From: Eudorina sp. 2006-703-Eu-15
Lineage: Eukaryota > Chlorophyta > Chlorophyceae > Chlamydomonadales > Volvocaceae
Length of the DNA: 64,000 bases
Reading direction: 5' to 3'
Assembly: GCA_003117195.1 (NCBI GenBank)
Contig: BDSI01000062.1
Location: 165,726 to 229,725 of the forward strand
Every line of letters starts with the position of its first letter. The stretch's first letter is position 1. Below the pieces are notes generated by a model. That model did not search any database and was not told where the DNA came from. It worked only from the letters and a program-made list of their open reading frames with translations. This document shows positions 60,996 through 64,000 of this stretch, piece by piece. A program made the translations under genes and the position numbers.

Positions 60996-62865
60996 GGCTG
61001 CGAAGTCCGCAGACTTGGGTGAGAGAAAACAAATGCGTGACAACTGCGGGACGATTCTAAGACGGTCGAAAGTTCGAAACCGGTCGGCAGGCTGCACAGC
61101 GAGTTTTGTCGCTGTTGTCGCGAGGAATTGCGGCTTGATATTTGCAAGGTGATGGTATGGTAAGGGTCTCTCTCTGCGAGTACTTGACGGCCGTGGATAA
61201 GCAAACGGAGAACTTGGCGCTTGCAGCACGGGTAGGAGGCACCCTGGTGGGAAGGTCCGTTGCTGAACGCCGGGTTGACGGGTTATCGTGAGGTTTTAAC
61301 TGAAAATTGATGAATTTTATTAGATTGATAGTAATCTCGGTGAGGTCGGAGCGTCGCCTTGGCGCAGTGTGTGCGCGCGCTTTGGAAGACGAACTCCTCA
61401 GCGGGTTTCGGTTGTGACCACCGAATGCATGTGCGAGGAATTTTGCATTGCAGTCTTTAGCCAGGCAGCAAAACTATGCACTAATACTTCATGTCGACTC
61501 CGTTTAATGGGCTGCCCTCAGCCCTTTGTACCGTTGGATGTACGGCGCCGCGAACAACGGCCGTTAGAATGATGCCCTCATGCATTGCCGTCTGCCGGCC
61601 AAGACAACCCTATGATATCATGAGATAAAGAATTCATGATTTCTGTCTGCATATTGCAGTGTTTAGGCTTACGGCGGACACAATTTGGGGCCATGGAGTA
61701 TACGACGGATGGATAGGAAAACGCTACGAGCTCAGAGCTTGCAAGCGTGTTGATTTATGTTCAACAAAGTTACGATTACGTTCTGCATGTTGCGTGTTGA
61801 AAAAGTGTAATCGAAGCCGCGGTACGCTGCCCGTTTTTATTCGTGCACCGCACAGACCGCACAGACCGCACAGAAATGACCTGCAGTACAGCGTTATTCC
61901 CAGTGTGCGCGTGTAGAATCCATGTCCAAAACGTCTGACGTTGATCCACTGTTGGGCCCCGGTCTTTGCCGTTGTGGGGGCGCCCATGTCTGACGTGTCC
62001 TCTGTTGATCGCGGCACCCTCGCGGCACCTCTGGACCAGCTCATGCCCAGAAGGAGGTCTACCTCGGAAATTTAAAATCTTCAGCTCCTCTACATGTTGG
62101 CTTGCTGGAAGCCTGCGCCGACCTGTCGAGTCCCTCCGATGATTCTTTCGATTCGCCCGCTCTGGCACGCTAATCCCAGCCCTGAACAACACGCGCGTAG
62201 TAGAGGTTGCAGGCCAGGTTACCTGGCCCTGCATCGGCCTGATCGGCTTGATCATCTCCGGTTTCAGGTCTCGCCCAGTGGCCTCCAGTGTCCCGTGCAG
62301 TACATGATGCAGCCGTGCTTCCGAGCTCGCTGTGGCTGACGGGCGGCTGAGCATTGCCTGTTCAGGAGGTTTCAAGAGTGAAACCCCGACCCTCGCATCG
62401 TCCGGTTTCCTCCCACAACGACCTGCGTCGCCCGTTGGCTGCACCTCCCCTCCCGCGTCCCGCGCTGCCCGCATTTGGGGCCGGTCTGCACACCTCTTGG
62501 TACCGCGCTGCCCCCACCGCCGGCATCCATGCCCGATCCGCGGAGCACTGCGGTTACCCCTCACCTGCTCACCAGTGGTCTCTTCGGCAACCTCAACCCC
62601 ACGGGCCTTCGCACCAACTTGTTAACTTCCAGCAGCTGGCATCCGGACCGCTTCCACGTCCCGTGCCAGATGCCGCCTTTCGTGAGTCCTATTCGGAAGA
62701 TGGAACCCCACGTGCACATGATCCAAGGAGGTGGTCATCGGGGTCGTCCCTGCGCTGCCTCCGGATGGTTTAATTTCTCTACTTGTGCATTTGTTTTGTT
62801 TGCTTGTTTATTTTGGTTGTCGAGGTTGAGAGGTTCCCCAGCGGCCCCCGAACGCCCAATCCTAC

Positions 62866-62910
62866 ATGAATGAATGGCTGAATGAATGGACGTTACAATA
62901 GAGACCCCGA
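62866..62910 (-). mobile_element. Retroposon 3' tail, (ATTC)n type, copy d
   Basis: On the plus strand it reads ATGAATGAATGGCTGAATGA then ATGGACGTTACAATAGAGAC. It is the most diverged copy, oriented with its body to the right. Confidence 0.45.
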
Positions 62911-63364
62911 AAACGGACCAACTCAATCCTGCCACGCGGTCGGGTTGGTGTCCTTCCGGGCGCGCCAGCCCGCCCGCCCGACATGTCCAAGTAAGGAGAG
63001 GTCAGCTGCCCTTAGGCCACCCCGCGAGGCCGCTCACTTGCAAGCGGCGACGCGTGCGGATCATCAGCGTTGCAGGGGGGTGTTGCTCCAGGTCTGGGTA
63101 CACATAAATGCGCACCCGCAAGCTGGCGGCGGGGGGAACGGGCCGCAGTGCGCGCAGGGGGAGGGGGGCGCTGCCAGTCGCTTAACCGCTCGGCGCCTCT
63201 CCCGGCCCCGCCACGCCAACCGCACACCAACCGCGTGAGTGGGGCGTCAAAGCCAGCGCCCTGACCCACTTCCGTCCACGGGACCCAACCATACAACACG
63301 CAAACCGCTGGGTTCTCTAGGGGCAATTGGTGGTAGGTGCGCGTCCCTACCGACCACACACACA

Positions 63365-63420
63365 TTGCCGGGTTAGCAGCCCTTGGCCAGTGCCAGGCCC
63401 GGTCAGATATGCAACACACA
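63365..63420 (+). repeat. CAGATATG-ended repeat, copy 3
   Basis: Contains GCCGGGTTAGCAGCCCTTGG then CCAGTGCCAGGCCCGGTCAG and ATATG, and passes directly into CA-rich simple sequence, as in the copies at 32465 and 32829. Confidence 0.65.
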
Positions 63421-63837
63421 CATACACAGTATTTCCACACACACACACACACACATACACATATATCATCAACACAACAGCAGCAGGGGGCTTCGCTGGC
63501 AAGCGCACAACCAGCAACTGAACGAGCCGTGCACGTCACACCGCGCTGAAGGCCGCCAGGTGTATACCCCCCGGGGCGTGTGTACCACCCGCGCAAAATA
63601 TCTTTCAGAAGAATCAAACAAACAAACAAGCATGCAAACAAGCACGGTGTAAGCAATGGCCGCTAGCGATGCGTGGTGTAACCCATCCGAGGTCGCGTAT
63701 CTGCACCTCTCGTGTTCTTGTGCGTCGTGCGTCAGCAACCCGCATTCAGGCGAGGTCTCATCGCGCTCTCGTTGGCCATGGACACGGAGGTGCCGCGGCG
63801 ACCGACCCAGACCAGTCCAACCGACTGAGACTCAGGA

Positions 63838-63890
63838 GGGGCCCACCGGAGGGGCCCACCGGAGGGGCCCACCGGAGGGGCCGTGCAGTC
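63838..63890. repeat. 13-bp tandem repeat
   Basis: Four copies of GAGGGGCCCACCG, just beyond the possible stop codon of the edge gene. Confidence 0.85.
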
Positions 63891-63918
63891 GACACGGGAG
63901 GGGCCCACGGCACACGGC

Positions 63919-64000
63919 TCAGCCCTTCACCGCGGGCACCATCGCGACGGCGGGCACCGGCGCCGCCAGGGCGTCGCGGCTCACGATGAGCCGTGCGCCG
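63919..64000 (-). CDS. Possible C-terminal end of a gene continuing beyond the window
   Basis: The minus-strand frame from the right edge reads GARLIVSRDALAAPVPAVAM and six more residues to a TGA at 63919-63921. The composition is protein-like and codon-biased, but only 26 residues are visible and no family can be named. Confidence 0.3.
   Translation of the reverse strand, partial: GARLIVSRDALAAPVPAVAMVPAVKG

Larger units (their letters stand above)
60996..63918. other. 5' flank of the F-box/cyclin gene and degenerate sequence
   Basis: About 61.0-61.3 kb probably holds the promoter and 5' UTR. From 61.6 to 62.8 kb, moderately long frames exist on both strands (for example 62354-62773 plus, 61776-62564 minus) but none shows a domain or consistent splicing. 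Decayed retroelement sequence is a possibility, given the (ATTC)n tail at 62866. Confidence 0.45.

Noticed and set aside
62354..62773. Plus-strand frame of 139 codons as a retroviral-type gag remnant
   Set aside because: No zinc knuckle, protease or polymerase motif was seen, and alternative frames look equally good.

Overview
The window looks like nuclear DNA of a volvocine/chlamydomonadalean green alga. The signs are very high GC in coding parts, many short phase-consistent GT..AG introns, exons inflated by Ala/Gly/Gln/Pro/Ser runs, TGTAA poly(A) signals about 30-1000 nt after stop codons, abundant CA/TG and CAGT/GACA microsatellites, and protein families typical of that lineage. No prokaryotic operon structure, CRISPR array or convincing tRNA/rRNA gene was seen. 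Exon models were built by hand from splice consensus and reading-frame continuity; for the main genes the exon lengths sum exactly to a multiple of three.

Layout: (1) 2-4575 (+), the 3' part of a TKL-type protein kinase whose N-lobe lies outside the window; (2) 6072-8813 (-), a syntaxin-18/SYP81-type Qa-SNARE, tail-to-tail with the kinase; (3) 9109-16752 (-), an 11-exon, 1339-residue LUMINIDEPENDENS-like nuclear regulator; (4) an orphan kinase glycine-loop fragment near 17.5 kb; (5) 19112-22747 (-), an SLC35E3-like triose-phosphate/nucleotide-sugar transporter; (6) 23226-30356 (+), divergent from the transporter, a predicted plastid protein fusing a GIY-YIG domain to a two-module NFU iron-sulfur scaffold. 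The last intron of gene 6 carries a 1.87-kb insertion with 109-bp identical direct terminal repeats, a probable 10-bp target duplication and its own GIY-YIG ORF on the opposite strand; (7) 30.4-35.8 kb, repeat-rich non-coding DNA with a 229-bp (CA)n tract; (8) 35806-38400 (-), a low-complexity 683-residue protein; (9) 38.4-44.7 kb, a 581-bp 9-mer satellite and retroposon debris; (10) 44761-48506 (-), a long low-complexity protein with an acidic tract; (11) 48.5-52 kb, a lower-GC gene-poor stretch; (12) 52049-53773 (+), an acidic repeat protein; (13) 53.8-58 kb, non-coding repeats; (14) 58091-60995 (-), an F-box plus cyclin protein with the cyclin-F domain order; (15) 61-63.9 kb, degenerate sequence, and the possible 3' end of another gene at the right edge.

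The genes look like ordinary neighbours rather than one pathway: vesicle fusion at the ER, Golgi/ER sugar-nucleotide transport, plastid Fe-S assembly, chromatin/RNA regulation, cell-cycle ubiquitin ligase and kinase signalling. The most notable items are the F-box/cyclin gene, the LUMINIDEPENDENS-like gene, the GIY-YIG-NFU fusion, the GIY-YIG element inserted inside that gene, and several dispersed short repeat families, many ending at CA/TG microsatellites.
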